Below are positions 1 to 8,193 of a DNA stretch of 64,000 nucleotides, in pieces (position 1 is the first letter of the stretch; the number at the start of each line of letters is the position of its first letter). The DNA lies in the NCBI RefSeq assembly GCF_003111645.1, contig NZ_CP022187.1, forward strand, positions 4,340,001 to 4,404,000, read 5' to 3'. Both the position numbers and the translations under genes were made by a program. The notes under the pieces were generated by a model. That model was not told the origin of the DNA and searched no databases. It saw nothing but the letters and a program-made list of their open reading frames with translations. The stretch comes from Parazoarcus communis. GTDB lineage: Bacteria; Pseudomonadota; Gammaproteobacteria; Burkholderiales; Rhodocyclaceae.

Positions 1-665
1 AGGATGGTTGCGAGCGTCGGAGACAGCAGCCCGATCACCCCGATCACGATGCCGGGTATGAACGCGCCGAAGATCATCAGGCCGATGGCATAGGCGAGAA
101 ACGGGCGCCAGTTGCGCAGGCAGGCATGGAAGCTGAAGAACATCGCCTTGGGCGCGGTGATGTTCCACCAGCCTGCCAGCACAGGCGCAAACCAGTAGGC
201 CATGACCACCGGTGTGGACAGGGCGACGGCAAGCAGCATGGCGAGCGGCAGTGATGAGTCGGTGATGGCTGCGTCATCCACGTTTCCCCCTGTCATCACG
301 GCGAACAGGCCGCCGCCATCGGCCAGCGCAGTCAGCGCCAGCACCAGTACGCTGGCGATGAGATAGATGCCGCCGATGGTGACCAGGCTCTGCACGTTGC
401 TCTTGAAGCCTGAGAACAGGACGTCCGGGCCGACCTTGCGCCCGGCCGCGACGGCGCGGTACCCGTTGAGCACGCCGAGTGACAGGATCGGCATCAGCAG
501 CGAAGCGGCGGGCTGGCCGATGAGCGGAAAAATGCTGATCACCAGCAGCACCAGCAGATAGCCGAATGCGAGAAAGCTCAGCAGGGCAGGGCTGCGAAGC
601 CAGAGCGTCAGGCCGTCGCGCAGCCAGCCCCAGCCGCGCTGCATGGGAAGTTGATTCGCTTGCAT
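1..665 (-). CDS. BPSS1780-like multipass membrane protein (3' end outside window)
   Basis: A frame open from an ATG at 665 to the window edge gives at least 221 residues, beginning MQANQLPMQRGWGWLRDGLT. It is rich in long hydrophobic stretches and has the same layout as its upstream neighbour (residues W-L-R near the start, then repeated membrane segments), so I read it as a paralogue of the BPSS1780 family of integral membrane proteins, whose function is unknown. The start lies 5 bases after the stop of that neighbour, so both are probably co-transcribed. The C-terminus is not visible. Confidence 0.75.
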   Translation of the reverse strand, partial: MQANQLPMQRGWGWLRDGLTLWLRSPALLSFLAFGYLLVLLVISIFPLIGQPAASLLMPILSLGVLNGYRAVAAGRKVGPDVLFSGFKSNVQSLVTIGGIYLIASVLVLALTALADGGGLFAVMTGGNVDDAAITDSSLPLAMLLAVALSTPVVMAYWFAPVLAGWWNITAPKAMFFSFHACLRNWRPFLAYAIGLMIFGAFIPGIVIGVIGLLSPTLATI

Positions 666-670
666 GATTT

Positions 671-1444
671 CTATTCTGTGAGATGCGCTGCGGGTGGCAG
701 CGCCTTCGGGGGCGAGAAGGTATCACGCCAGGCGGCCTGGAGTGCTCCGGCCAGCACCGGGATGAGAACGAAGACGCCAAGTCCTGCAGGCAACATGGCG
801 ATCCAGCCGAGGATATACAGCATGACGGCGAGGACGACGAAGGTGAGCAGATTCTGGAAGCAGGCCTGTGCGGAGAGCTTCATGGCGTCGAGTGGTGCAA
901 CGTCGTGCAGCATGACCAGTGCGGGGGCAAACCACAAGGCCATCATCAACAGCCCCCACAGCACGGAAAACACCAGCACGCCCAGCATCATGCCGCCCGC
1001 GGCCACGCCCATGCCGCCAAACGCGCCCATCATCGAGCCGGTGAACATTGCGCTCCCGCCGATCGCGGCAGCAATCAGGGCTGCGATGAGTGCGCCGAGC
1101 AGATGAAAGCCGCCCACCAGCAGCAGATTGCCTGCGTGAAGGCGCAGGCCGTCGAACAGATGGTCGACCCGCAGCGCTTCCCCTCTGGCGAGCGCATCCG
1201 CTCCGGCGACGAGTCCGGCCACCAGCACCGGAAGTGCGACGGGTGCCGCAGCCCAGCCGATGAGTGGCACGAAGCCCAGCGCGGCAATGACGAGAATGAA
1301 GATCAGTGTTTGCACCATCCATACGCCGGGCTTGCGCAGGAACAGGCGCCAGCCGGTAGCCACCCACTGCAGGGCGTGGGCTGGCGTAACCGTGCCGGGC
1401 TGCGGCAAGGGATGGTAGTGGCGCGAAGGCGGCGTTGCAGGCAT
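671..1444 (-). CDS. BPSS1780 family membrane protein
   Basis: The 257-residue protein has about six hydrophobic segments (for example near residues 45-75, 105-130, 145-175 and 205-235) and a short proline/histidine-rich cytoplasmic N-terminus. The tract ALQWVATGWRLFLRKPGVW near residues 25-43 is typical of the betaproteobacterial BPSS1780 family. Biochemical function is unknown. It follows thrB by 68 bases on the same strand and precedes a second family member, giving a tandem paralogue pair. Family assignment is from recognition of the N-terminal motif and topology. Confidence 0.8.
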   Translation of the reverse strand: MPATPPSRHYHPLPQPGTVTPAHALQWVATGWRLFLRKPGVWMVQTLIFILVIAALGFVPLIGWAAAPVALPVLVAGLVAGADALARGEALRVDHLFDGLRLHAGNLLLVGGFHLLGALIAALIAAAIGGSAMFTGSMMGAFGGMGVAAGGMMLGVLVFSVLWGLLMMALWFAPALVMLHDVAPLDAMKLSAQACFQNLLTFVVLAVMLYILGWIAMLPAGLGVFVLIPVLAGALQAAWRDTFSPPKALPPAAHLTE

Positions 1445-1512
1445 TCAGTGGGTCCGGAAGTCGCTGCGGTGCAGCGACGCGTGGTCGATGCTAGCCGATT
1501 GGGTGGGTGAGT

Positions 1513-2457
1513 TCAAACCGCGGGCAAGGCGGGTGACCAGGCGATGCGTTGCCGCAGAATGTCGCGGTATTCGTCCGGATCCTTTACCAGCACCATTTCG
1601 CCCTCGCGCGGCAGGTGGAAATCCTCCGCCCGCGATAGCCAGAAACGCAGAGCAGCGGCCCGCAGCATGGCCGGCCAGGCGGCGCGCTCGGCGTCGGAGA
1701 ATGGGCGCTCGGCGTGATAGGCGTGCAGAAACGCATCACTGCGAACCGGGTCCAGGCTGCCGTCGTCAAGCGAGCACCAGTCGTTCAGCGTGACTGCGAC
1801 GTCGAACAGCAGGGTGTCATTGCCGGCGAAGTAAAAGTCGATGACACCACCGATGACTTCGCCGTCCCACAGGATATTGTCACGAAACAGGTCGGCGTGA
1901 ATGGCTCCTGCCGGGAGTGCATCGGTATCGATGGTGGCCTGGAACGCAATTTCGCGGTCGAGCAGCGCCTGCTCGGCCTCGGGAAGGTAGGCGTGCACCC
2001 GCGCTGCGGTCTGGGTGCGCCAGGCCGGGCCGCGGGGATTCGGCTGGCGCCGGCCGTAGGACATGCCGGCCAGATGCAGGCCGGCGAGCATGGCACCGAC
2101 GCGCGTGCAGTGGTGCTCGTCCGGCGCCATCACCGAGGCGCCGGACAGTCGCATGACCAGCGCCGCGGGCTTGTCCTTGATGGTGCCAAGGTACTCGTTG
2201 TCCCGATTGGCAATCGGCGCCGGCACCGGCAACCCGTGACGGGCGAGGTGGGCCATCAGGTGCAGGTAGTACGGCAGTTCTGCCCGGCCAATACCCTCGA
2301 ACAGCGTCAGTACATAACGGCCAAGCGTGGTGGTGACAAAGAAGTTGCTGTTCTGCACGCCGGCTGAGATGCCCTTGAGCTCGGTAAGACGGCCGATGGC
2401 GTAGTTCTTCAGCCACTGTGAAAGCACGGCTTCGGGCACGGGGGTGAAAACAGACAT
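1513..2457 (-). CDS. thrB: Homoserine kinase, type II
   Basis: Phosphorylates L-homoserine to O-phosphohomoserine in threonine synthesis. The 314 residues match the aminoglycoside-phosphotransferase-like (type II) homoserine kinases rather than the GHMP type. Visible landmarks are the nucleotide-loop region GISAGVQNSNFFVTT near residues 29-43, the catalytic-loop motif IHADLFRDN near 195-203 and the metal-binding IDF (DFG-like) near 214-216. The full length equals the family norm. It starts at ATG 2457 and lies 26 bases after the glycosylase gene on the same strand, so it is probably part of that transcript. Confidence 0.93.
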   Translation of the reverse strand: MSVFTPVPEAVLSQWLKNYAIGRLTELKGISAGVQNSNFFVTTTLGRYVLTLFEGIGRAELPYYLHLMAHLARHGLPVPAPIANRDNEYLGTIKDKPAALVMRLSGASVMAPDEHHCTRVGAMLAGLHLAGMSYGRRQPNPRGPAWRTQTAARVHAYLPEAEQALLDREIAFQATIDTDALPAGAIHADLFRDNILWDGEVIGGVIDFYFAGNDTLLFDVAVTLNDWCSLDDGSLDPVRSDAFLHAYHAERPFSDAERAAWPAMLRAAALRFWLSRAEDFHLPREGEMVLVKDPDEYRDILRQRIAWSPALPAV

Positions 2458-2483
2458 GAAAACTCCGGGATGCGGAAAGCCGC

Positions 2484-3041
2484 TCAGGCCGCGTGGGCAG
2501 CGGTGAGCGTGGCGTTGCGTACAGCCTGCCAGGCGGCAAGCTTGTCACTGAAATTGAGTGCTGCGTGCGCAGGACTGGTCGATGGCAGCCGCAGCACGTG
2601 AATGCTGCGCTCCCCGTGCGGAAGATGCACGTGACGGCGAAAGGCCGTTTCAGCTGCGCTGCCGTTGAAGAACACGTGATTCAGTCGCGGGCAGGCGGAG
2701 AACAGCCCCGCGAGGTCGTTGGGCTCGATGCTGTCTGCCGCGATGGCGCTGTCGAGACTGCCGCTGCGTCTGCACCGCCCGATCACATCCCACAGCGCGA
2801 TGCCCGCATCGAGCAGGCGTTCGAGGCGCACGGGGTAGGGCTGCTCCGGTGCGGCTCCGAACAGTGCGCCCATGATTGGCCAGAAGGCGTTGCGGGGGTG
2901 GGCGTAATACTCTCCGGCAGCGAGCGAGGCCTCGCCCGGCATGCTGCCGAGGATCAGCACTCGCGCATCGCAGCGACAGACCGGAGCAAAGCTGCAGACC
3001 GCCAGGCCGGGGGTGGTGCTCACCAGGACTTGATGACCCAC
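2484..3041 (-). CDS. DNA-deoxyinosine (hypoxanthine-DNA) glycosylase, UDG superfamily
   Basis: A predicted base-excision repair glycosylase that removes hypoxanthine, the deamination product of adenine. The 185 residues carry the family 6 UDG signature ILGSMPGEASL near residues 30-40, followed by YYAHPRNAFWP near 45-55, and the second active-site motif region STSPAH near 154-159. Those features separate it from classic uracil-DNA glycosylases. The ATG at 3041 overlaps the end of the DUF2782 gene by 22 bases, suggesting translational coupling. A later start is possible but would shorten the first beta-strand. Confidence 0.85.
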   Translation of the reverse strand: MGHQVLVSTTPGLAVCSFAPVCRCDARVLILGSMPGEASLAAGEYYAHPRNAFWPIMGALFGAAPEQPYPVRLERLLDAGIALWDVIGRCRRSGSLDSAIAADSIEPNDLAGLFSACPRLNHVFFNGSAAETAFRRHVHLPHGERSIHVLRLPSTSPAHAALNFSDKLAAWQAVRNATLTAAHAA

Positions 3042-3340
3042 ATCGGTACGGACAGCGCAGGTTCGCTGGCGCGAACCATATCGCCATTGCCTTCGCGGTC
3101 GACCAGGTAATAGGGCACGCCGTGGGGCGGGGTGACCTTGACCATGTAGAGCTTGCCGCGAATGCGGTACTCGGAGACGGTGTCCTCGCCGCGCTTGACG
3201 ATGGTGACCTGGGGCTCTTCGATATCGGTCATGCCCGGCGGCGGCGGAGGCGGTTCGGGGAGCGGTTCGAGCTTTGGGGGCTGCTGTGCCAGCACTGGCA
3301 TGGAAACGGCCAGCAGCAGGGCAATAAGGGTACGGCGCAT
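3020..3340 (-). CDS. DUF2782 secreted/periplasmic protein
   Basis: A 106-residue protein starting MRRTLIALLLAVSMPVLAQ, a clear cleavable signal peptide, which is why ATG 3340 is preferred over the in-frame start 33 bases upstream. A proline-rich linker near residues 22-37 leads into a small conserved domain (EEPQVTIVKRGEDTVSEYR near 41-59). This matches the DUF2782 family, widespread in Beta- and Gammaproteobacteria beside polA and thrB, of unknown function. It probably acts in the periplasm. Confidence 0.85.
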   Translation of the reverse strand: MRRTLIALLLAVSMPVLAQQPPKLEPLPEPPPPPPGMTDIEEPQVTIVKRGEDTVSEYRIRGKLYMVKVTPPHGVPYYLVDREGNGDMVRASEPALSVPMWVIKSW

Positions 3341-3424
3341 GGTGTTCTCCTTGAGATGTGCCGATTCTACCATTCGGGCCGGGTGCCGAACGGAGGTGCG
3401 GTGACGGCGCGTGCGCAGTTTCGG

Positions 3425-4150
3425 TTAAAGGTTGAGCATCAGTTCGTGCTCTTCGGGCAGCGGCATGAAACCGCGTGTTTCGTAGTGCTTGAAGATGGCC
3501 TCGACGACCTCCTCTGGACTGTCGATGATCTGGATCAGGTCGAGGTCTTCCGCCTTGATCATGCCCTCACTGACCAAGCGGTCGCGGAACCAGTCGATCA
3601 GGCCTTTCCAGAAGGCGCCGTGGACCAGGATGATCGGAATGCCCCGGCTCTTGCGCGTCTGGATCAGGGTCATGGCTTCGAGCAGTTCATCGAGCGTGCC
3701 GAAGCCACCCGGCAGGACGACGTAGGCGCTGGCAAACTTCACGAACATGAACTTGCGTGCGAAGAAGTGCTGGAAGGTCTGTGAGATGTCCTGATACGGG
3801 TTGGCCTTCTGCTCCATCGGCAACTGGATGTTGAGGCCGACCGAAGGGCTCTTGCCAAAATAGGCCCCCTTGTTGGCCGCTTCCATGATGCCCGGGCCGC
3901 CGCCCGAGATCACGGCAAAGCCGGCGTCCGACAGCAGGCGGGAAATGCGCTCGGTGAGAACGTAATAGCTGTGATCGGGCGGAATGCGGGCGCTGCCGAA
4001 GATCGATACCGCCGGACGAATGGCATTCAGACGCTCGGTGGCTTCGACGAACTCTGCCATAATTCCGAAGATTCGCCAGGACTCGCGCGCATTGAAGCGC
4101 GGCGCGGCACTGTCCGGCGCACTGCGGGAGAGTTTCTCTTTTGCGGTCAT
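3425..4150 (-). CDS. LOG family (TIGR00730) nucleotide 5'-monophosphate phosphoribohydrolase-like protein
   Basis: A Rossmann-fold protein of 241 residues with the two LOG-family signatures: GGGPGIMEAANKGA near residues 84-97 and PGGFGTLDE near 148-156. Characterised homologues cleave the N-glycosidic bond of nucleoside monophosphates (cytokinin-activating LOG enzymes and bacterial nucleotide nucleosidases), but the bacterial substrate here cannot be told from sequence. It starts at ATG 4150 with a good upstream AGAAGGGA ribosome site. It is divergent from polA, with a 92-base shared upstream region. Confidence 0.88.
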   Translation of the reverse strand: MTAKEKLSRSAPDSAAPRFNARESWRIFGIMAEFVEATERLNAIRPAVSIFGSARIPPDHSYYVLTERISRLLSDAGFAVISGGGPGIMEAANKGAYFGKSPSVGLNIQLPMEQKANPYQDISQTFQHFFARKFMFVKFASAYVVLPGGFGTLDELLEAMTLIQTRKSRGIPIILVHGAFWKGLIDWFRDRLVSEGMIKAEDLDLIQIIDSPEEVVEAIFKHYETRGFMPLPEEHELMLNL

Positions 4151-4242
4151 GATGTCCCTTCTCTTCTTTTTCGTTGGTTCGGTGCGCGCATGCTGGTTTG
4201 AGCGTGGCGCAATGCCGATGTTTCCCGCAAGGATGTTCCAGG

Positions 4243-6993
4243 ATGCCCACCCTGCTGCTTGTCGACGGTTCCAGCTATCTTTACCGCGCTTTTCATGCGC
4301 TGCCCGATCTGCGCAATTCGAGCGGGGAGCCGACCGGGGCCATCCGGGGGGTGTTGTCGATGCTACGTCGGCTCGAAGGCGACTACAAGGCGGAGTACCG
4401 CGCGTGTGTGTTCGATGCCAAGGGCAAGACCTTCCGGGACGAGTGGTATCCCGAGTACAAGTCGCATCGCCCGCCGATGCCTGACGACCTGCGCGCCCAG
4501 ATCGAACCGCTGCATGAGGCCGTCAAGGCCGAAGGCTGGCCGCTGCTGTCGGTTGAAGGCGTGGAGGCCGACGATGTGATCGGCACGCTGACGCGGATGG
4601 CGGTCGAGCGCGGCTGGGAGGTGGTGATCTCGACCGGCGACAAGGATCTGACGCAACTCGTGCAACCTGGCGTGCGCTGGGTGAACACCATGAGCGAGGA
4701 GGTGCTGGACGAAGCCGGCGTGACGGCCAAGTTCGGCGTCGCGCCCGAACGCATCATCGATTATCTGGCGCTGGTCGGCGACACCGTGGACAACGTGCCG
4801 GGCGTCGAGAAGTGTGGCCCGAAGACGGCGGTAAAGTGGCTGACCGAATACGGCACCCTCGACAACCTGATCAGCAACGCCGACAAGGTGGGCGGCAAGG
4901 TCGGCGAGAACCTGCGCAGGCATCTCGACTTTCTGCCGCTGGGCAAGCGCCTGGTGACGGTCGCGACCGATGTCGAGCTGCCGCTGCAGCTCGAGGACCT
5001 GCCGGCACGCGCCGACGACAAGGTCGCGCTGAAAGCACTGTACGAGCGCTTCGAGTTCCGCGGATGGCTGAAGGACCTGGGCGAAGGCAATCAAAGCGAG
5101 AATCAGATTCAAAGGGGTCAGAGTCGTTTGATCCCCGAATCAAACGACTCTGACCCCTTTGAATCTTCGGCGGAGCCGGACGCGCATCGTGCGGGCTATG
5201 TCGGCATCCTCGACTGGGACGCCTTCGACGCGTTGCTGGTCAGACTGAATGCGGCTGAGCTGACGGCCTTCGACACCGAAACCACCAGCCTCGATCCGAT
5301 GGCGGCGCGCCTGGTTGGGATGTCGTTTTCCACCGAGAAGGGCGAGGGCGCCTACCTGCCGCTTGCCCATCGTGGTGCGGATGCACCCGATCAGCTGGCA
5401 ATGGACGAGGTGCTGAAGAAGCTCAAGCCCTGGCTGGAGTCGAACGCGCACGCAAAGGTGGGGCAGAATCTGAAGTACGACGCGCATGTGCTGCTCAACC
5501 ACGACATTCGCCTTGGCGGCATTACCCACGACACCCTGCTCGAATCCTATGTGCTCGAGAGTGACCGCACGCACGACATGGATTCGCTGGCCAAGCGTCA
5601 TCTCGGACTGACCACGATTCCGTACACCGACGTATGCGGCAAGGGGGCGAAGCAGATCGGATTCGATGAGGTCGCGGTCGATCGTGCCATCGAATACGCT
5701 GCCGAGGATGCCGACATCACCATGCGCCTGCACCGCAAGCTGTGGCCGCAGGTCGAGGCTGCGCCATCACTGGCTGCACTGTATCGGGAGATCGAGCTGC
5801 CCACGCTTGAGGTGCTGCTCGACATGGAGCGTACAGGCGTTCTCATCGACCCCTTCCTGCTCGCACAGCATGGCGAGGAACTCGGCCGCAGGCTGATGGT
5901 GCTCGAAGGCGAAGCGCACGCGCTCGCCGGTCAGCCCTTCAATCTGGGCTCGCCCAAGCAACTGGGTGAAATCCTGTTCGGCAAGCTCGGTTTGCCTGTG
6001 GTCAAGAAGACGGCCACCGGCCAGCCCTCGACCGACGAGGATGTGCTCACCCAGCTCGCTGAAGACTACCCGCTGCCCAAGCTGCTTCTCGAGCATCGCA
6101 GTCTGGCCAAGCTCAAGAGCACCTACGCCGACAAGCTGCCGCGGATGGTCAATCCGAAAACCGGCCGCGTTCATACCAGCTTCTCGCAGGCGACTGCCGT
6201 CACCGGCCGCCTTGCCAGCTCGGAACCGAACCTGCAGAACATTCCGATCCGCAGCGCCGAGGGGCGCCGCATCCGCGCGGCTTTCATCGCGCCGCGCGAT
6301 CACCTGATTGTCTCGGCCGACTACTCGCAGATCGAGCTGCGCATCATGGCCCACCTGTCGTCCGACGCCCGTCTGCTCGAAGCCTTTGCCCAAGGTGAAG
6401 ACGTCCACCGCGCCACGGCGGCCGAGGTCTTTGGTGTGACGCCCGACGAGGTCAGCAGCGAGCAGCGCCGCTACGCCAAGGTGATCAACTTTGGACTGAT
6501 CTACGGCATGAGCGCCCACGGACTGGCAAAGAACCTCGGCATCGAACGCGCGGCCGCGCAAACCTGGATCGACCGCTACTTTGCCCGCTACCCGGGCGTT
6601 GCGGATTACATGGAGCGCATCAAGGCCGAGGCCAAGGACAAAGGCTACGTCGAGACCGTCTTCGGCCGTCGGCTCTATCTTCCCGATATCCGCGCCAGTC
6701 AGGCCGGGCGCCGGCAGGCCGCCGAGCGCGCTGCGATCAACGCGCCGATGCAGGGCACGGCGGCAGACCTGATCAAGAAGTCAATGATCGCGGTGCACGC
6801 CTGGCTGGCCGGCTCGACCCTCAAGTCACGCCTGGTGCTGCAAGTGCATGACGAACTGGTGCTGGAAGTGCCCGCAGATGAGCTGGATATCATCCGTGCC
6901 GAACTGCCGAAGCTGATGGGCGGCGTGGCCGATCTCGCCGTGCCGCTGCTGGTGGAGGTGGGGGCGGGGGATAACTGGGATGAGGCGCATTGA
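4243..6993 (+). CDS. polA: DNA polymerase I
   Basis: A full-length 916-residue Pol I. The 5' nuclease domain covers residues 1 to about 285 (start MPTLLLVDGSSYLYRAFHAL, acidic metal ligands in GVEADDVIGTL and STGDKDL). The 3'-5' exonuclease domain covers about 320-515 (TAFDTETTSLD, with FDTET carrying the metal acids). The polymerase domain includes the motif A region VSADYSQIELR, the O-helix RRYAKVINFGLIYGMS and motif C VHDE. ATG 4243 is chosen over the upstream in-frame codon because it begins the conserved N-terminus and has an AGG just ahead. Residues about 288-308 are encoded by an inserted palindrome (see separate feature) in the domain linker, with the frame preserved. Confidence 0.97.
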   Translation: MPTLLLVDGSSYLYRAFHALPDLRNSSGEPTGAIRGVLSMLRRLEGDYKAEYRACVFDAKGKTFRDEWYPEYKSHRPPMPDDLRAQIEPLHEAVKAEGWPLLSVEGVEADDVIGTLTRMAVERGWEVVISTGDKDLTQLVQPGVRWVNTMSEEVLDEAGVTAKFGVAPERIIDYLALVGDTVDNVPGVEKCGPKTAVKWLTEYGTLDNLISNADKVGGKVGENLRRHLDFLPLGKRLVTVATDVELPLQLEDLPARADDKVALKALYERFEFRGWLKDLGEGNQSENQIQRGQSRLIPESNDSDPFESSAEPDAHRAGYVGILDWDAFDALLVRLNAAELTAFDTETTSLDPMAARLVGMSFSTEKGEGAYLPLAHRGADAPDQLAMDEVLKKLKPWLESNAHAKVGQNLKYDAHVLLNHDIRLGGITHDTLLESYVLESDRTHDMDSLAKRHLGLTTIPYTDVCGKGAKQIGFDEVAVDRAIEYAAEDADITMRLHRKLWPQVEAAPSLAALYREIELPTLEVLLDMERTGVLIDPFLLAQHGEELGRRLMVLEGEAHALAGQPFNLGSPKQLGEILFGKLGLPVVKKTATGQPSTDEDVLTQLAEDYPLPKLLLEHRSLAKLKSTYADKLPRMVNPKTGRVHTSFSQATAVTGRLASSEPNLQNIPIRSAEGRRIRAAFIAPRDHLIVSADYSQIELRIMAHLSSDARLLEAFAQGEDVHRATAAEVFGVTPDEVSSEQRRYAKVINFGLIYGMSAHGLAKNLGIERAAAQTWIDRYFARYPGVADYMERIKAEAKDKGYVETVFGRRLYLPDIRASQAGRRQAAERAAINAPMQGTAADLIKKSMIAVHAWLAGSTLKSRLVLQVHDELVLEVPADELDIIRAELPKLMGGVADLAVPLLVEVGAGDNWDEAH
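5105..5166. repeat. Perfect 28-bp-arm palindrome inside polA (REP/RAYT-like element)
   Basis: Arms at 5105-5132 and 5139-5166 are perfectly complementary over 28 bp around a 6-base loop (ccccga). The core GGGGTCAGAGTCG resembles palindromes I recall flanking REP-associated tyrosine transposase (IS200-like, Y1) genes in Proteobacteria. That family link is recall, not a search. The element lies wholly within polA and is read through in frame, adding a polar loop between the 5' nuclease and proofreading domains. No transposase gene is nearby. Confidence 0.85.
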
Positions 6994-7033
6994 TTTGCTC
7001 CGGCTTTCGGAGTGCGTCCGGCAGTCGCTCCTA

Positions 7034-7065
7034 TTGAGATGCTGGCTGTGGACGGCTGATACAAT
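7034..7065 (+). promoter_or_regulatory. Candidate promoter for the surface-glycan operon
   Basis: An extended -10 (TGATACAAT, TACAAT at 7060-7065) lies in the 193-base gap between polA and legB, with TTGAGA at 7034-7039 as a possible -35. The 20-base spacer is longer than the usual 16-18, so the extended -10 would carry most of the recognition. It would leave a leader of about 115 bases before legB. No ops/JUMPStart element was recognised in this leader. Confidence 0.35.
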
Positions 7066-7186
7066 TCGCCGCAACTCGTGACCGCGCCTGACTTTCTTGC
7101 AACTTGACGACCCGGGCGGTGTGTGAGGCGCGCTTTGTGGAATGCAGAGGGGCTCGCGTCGCGTCCCTATGAACAGGTGAACTGAT

Positions 7187-8185
7187 TTGAAGACAATACT
7201 TGTTACCGGTGCCGATGGCTTTATCGGTTCGCACCTCACTGAGACCCTTGTGCGTCGGGGGTTCAATGTGCGGCCATTCGTTCTTTATAACTCGTTCAAC
7301 TCGTGGGGCTGGCTCGACCATGCAGCGCCCGAGATTCGGGACGAGCTTGATGTTTTTGCTGGCGACATTCGCGATCCAAACGGTGTTCGCACTGCCATGA
7401 AAGGATGTGATGCGGTCCTGCATCTTGCAGCGCTCATTGCCATTCCGTACTCGTATCACTCCCCAGATACCTATGTCGACACCAATATCAAGGGTACCTT
7501 GAACGTACTCCAGGCTGCCCGCGAACTGGAGCTTTCACGTGTGGTGCACACCTCGACCAGCGAGGTCTATGGGACTGCGCGTTTCGTTCCGATTACTGAA
7601 GAGCATCCGCTACAAGGGCAGTCGCCATACTCCGCGTCCAAGATTGGAGCGGATCAGCTGGCCTATTCCTTCCATGCGTCGTTTGGCTTGCCCGTGGTGA
7701 TCGCGAGACCCTTCAATACCTATGGTCCAAGACAGTCTGCGCGGGCTGTTATCCCAACTGTGATCGCCCAGATTGCAAGCGGCATGCGACGTTTGAAGCT
7801 GGGTGCTGTGCACCCCACTCGCGATTTCAACTATGTGGCAGACACAGTCAATGCGTTCATTGCAGCGCTTCAGAGTGATAAGGGTGTAGGCGAGGTTGTG
7901 AATTTCGGTTCGAACTATGAGATATCCATAGGTGATACGGTCAAGCTGATTGCCGATGTGATGGGTGTCGAGGTTGAAATCGAGACTGATGATGTCCGTC
8001 TGCGTCCGGCAAAGAGCGAAGTGGAGCGACTTTGGGCGGATAACGCCAAGGCGCAGAGTCTCTTCGGTTGGTCTCCGGCGTACGGCGGCATTGAGGGTTT
8101 GCGTCGCGGTCTTGCGGAAACTGCCGAGTGGTTCTCTGATCCATCGAATCTTTCCGGCTATAAACCCGGCACTTACAACATCTGA
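7187..8185 (+). CDS. legB: LegB-type NAD-dependent nucleotide-sugar 4,6-dehydratase
   Basis: Predicted to convert GDP-GlcNAc (or UDP-GlcNAc) to the 4-keto-6-deoxy sugar, the first committed step to legionaminic acid. This extended short-chain dehydrogenase of 332 residues has GADGFIGSHL near residues 8-17 (NAD site), TSTSEVYG near 122-129, Y148-SAS-K152 (catalytic YxxxK) and RPFNTYGPRQSARAVIPT in the substrate-binding region. The start is TTG 7187, with an AGGTGA site 6 bases ahead. It heads a gene string in the order expected for Leg synthesis. The GDP rather than UDP preference is inferred from the ptmE homologue downstream. Confidence 0.9.
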   Translation: MKTILVTGADGFIGSHLTETLVRRGFNVRPFVLYNSFNSWGWLDHAAPEIRDELDVFAGDIRDPNGVRTAMKGCDAVLHLAALIAIPYSYHSPDTYVDTNIKGTLNVLQAARELELSRVVHTSTSEVYGTARFVPITEEHPLQGQSPYSASKIGADQLAYSFHASFGLPVVIARPFNTYGPRQSARAVIPTVIAQIASGMRRLKLGAVHPTRDFNYVADTVNAFIAALQSDKGVGEVVNFGSNYEISIGDTVKLIADVMGVEVEIETDDVRLRPAKSEVERLWADNAKAQSLFGWSPAYGGIEGLRRGLAETAEWFSDPSNLSGYKPGTYNI

Positions 8186-8193
8186 CGCGCAGG

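Noticed and set aside
683..1510. A + strand frame of 275 codons rich in His, Gln and Glu
   Set aside because: Mirror of the hydrophobic BPSS1780-like gene; hydrophobic codons read antisense give His/Gln/Glu-rich peptides.
3241..3275. GGC-rich tract in the DUF2782 gene as a simple-sequence repeat with phase-variation potential
   Set aside because: It encodes the proline-rich linker with mixed codons, and no perfect repeat unit of useful length is present.
7005..7020. CTCCG...CGGAG inverted repeat after polA as a terminator
   Set aside because: The stem is only 5 bp, with no T-run on either side, which is too weak to call.
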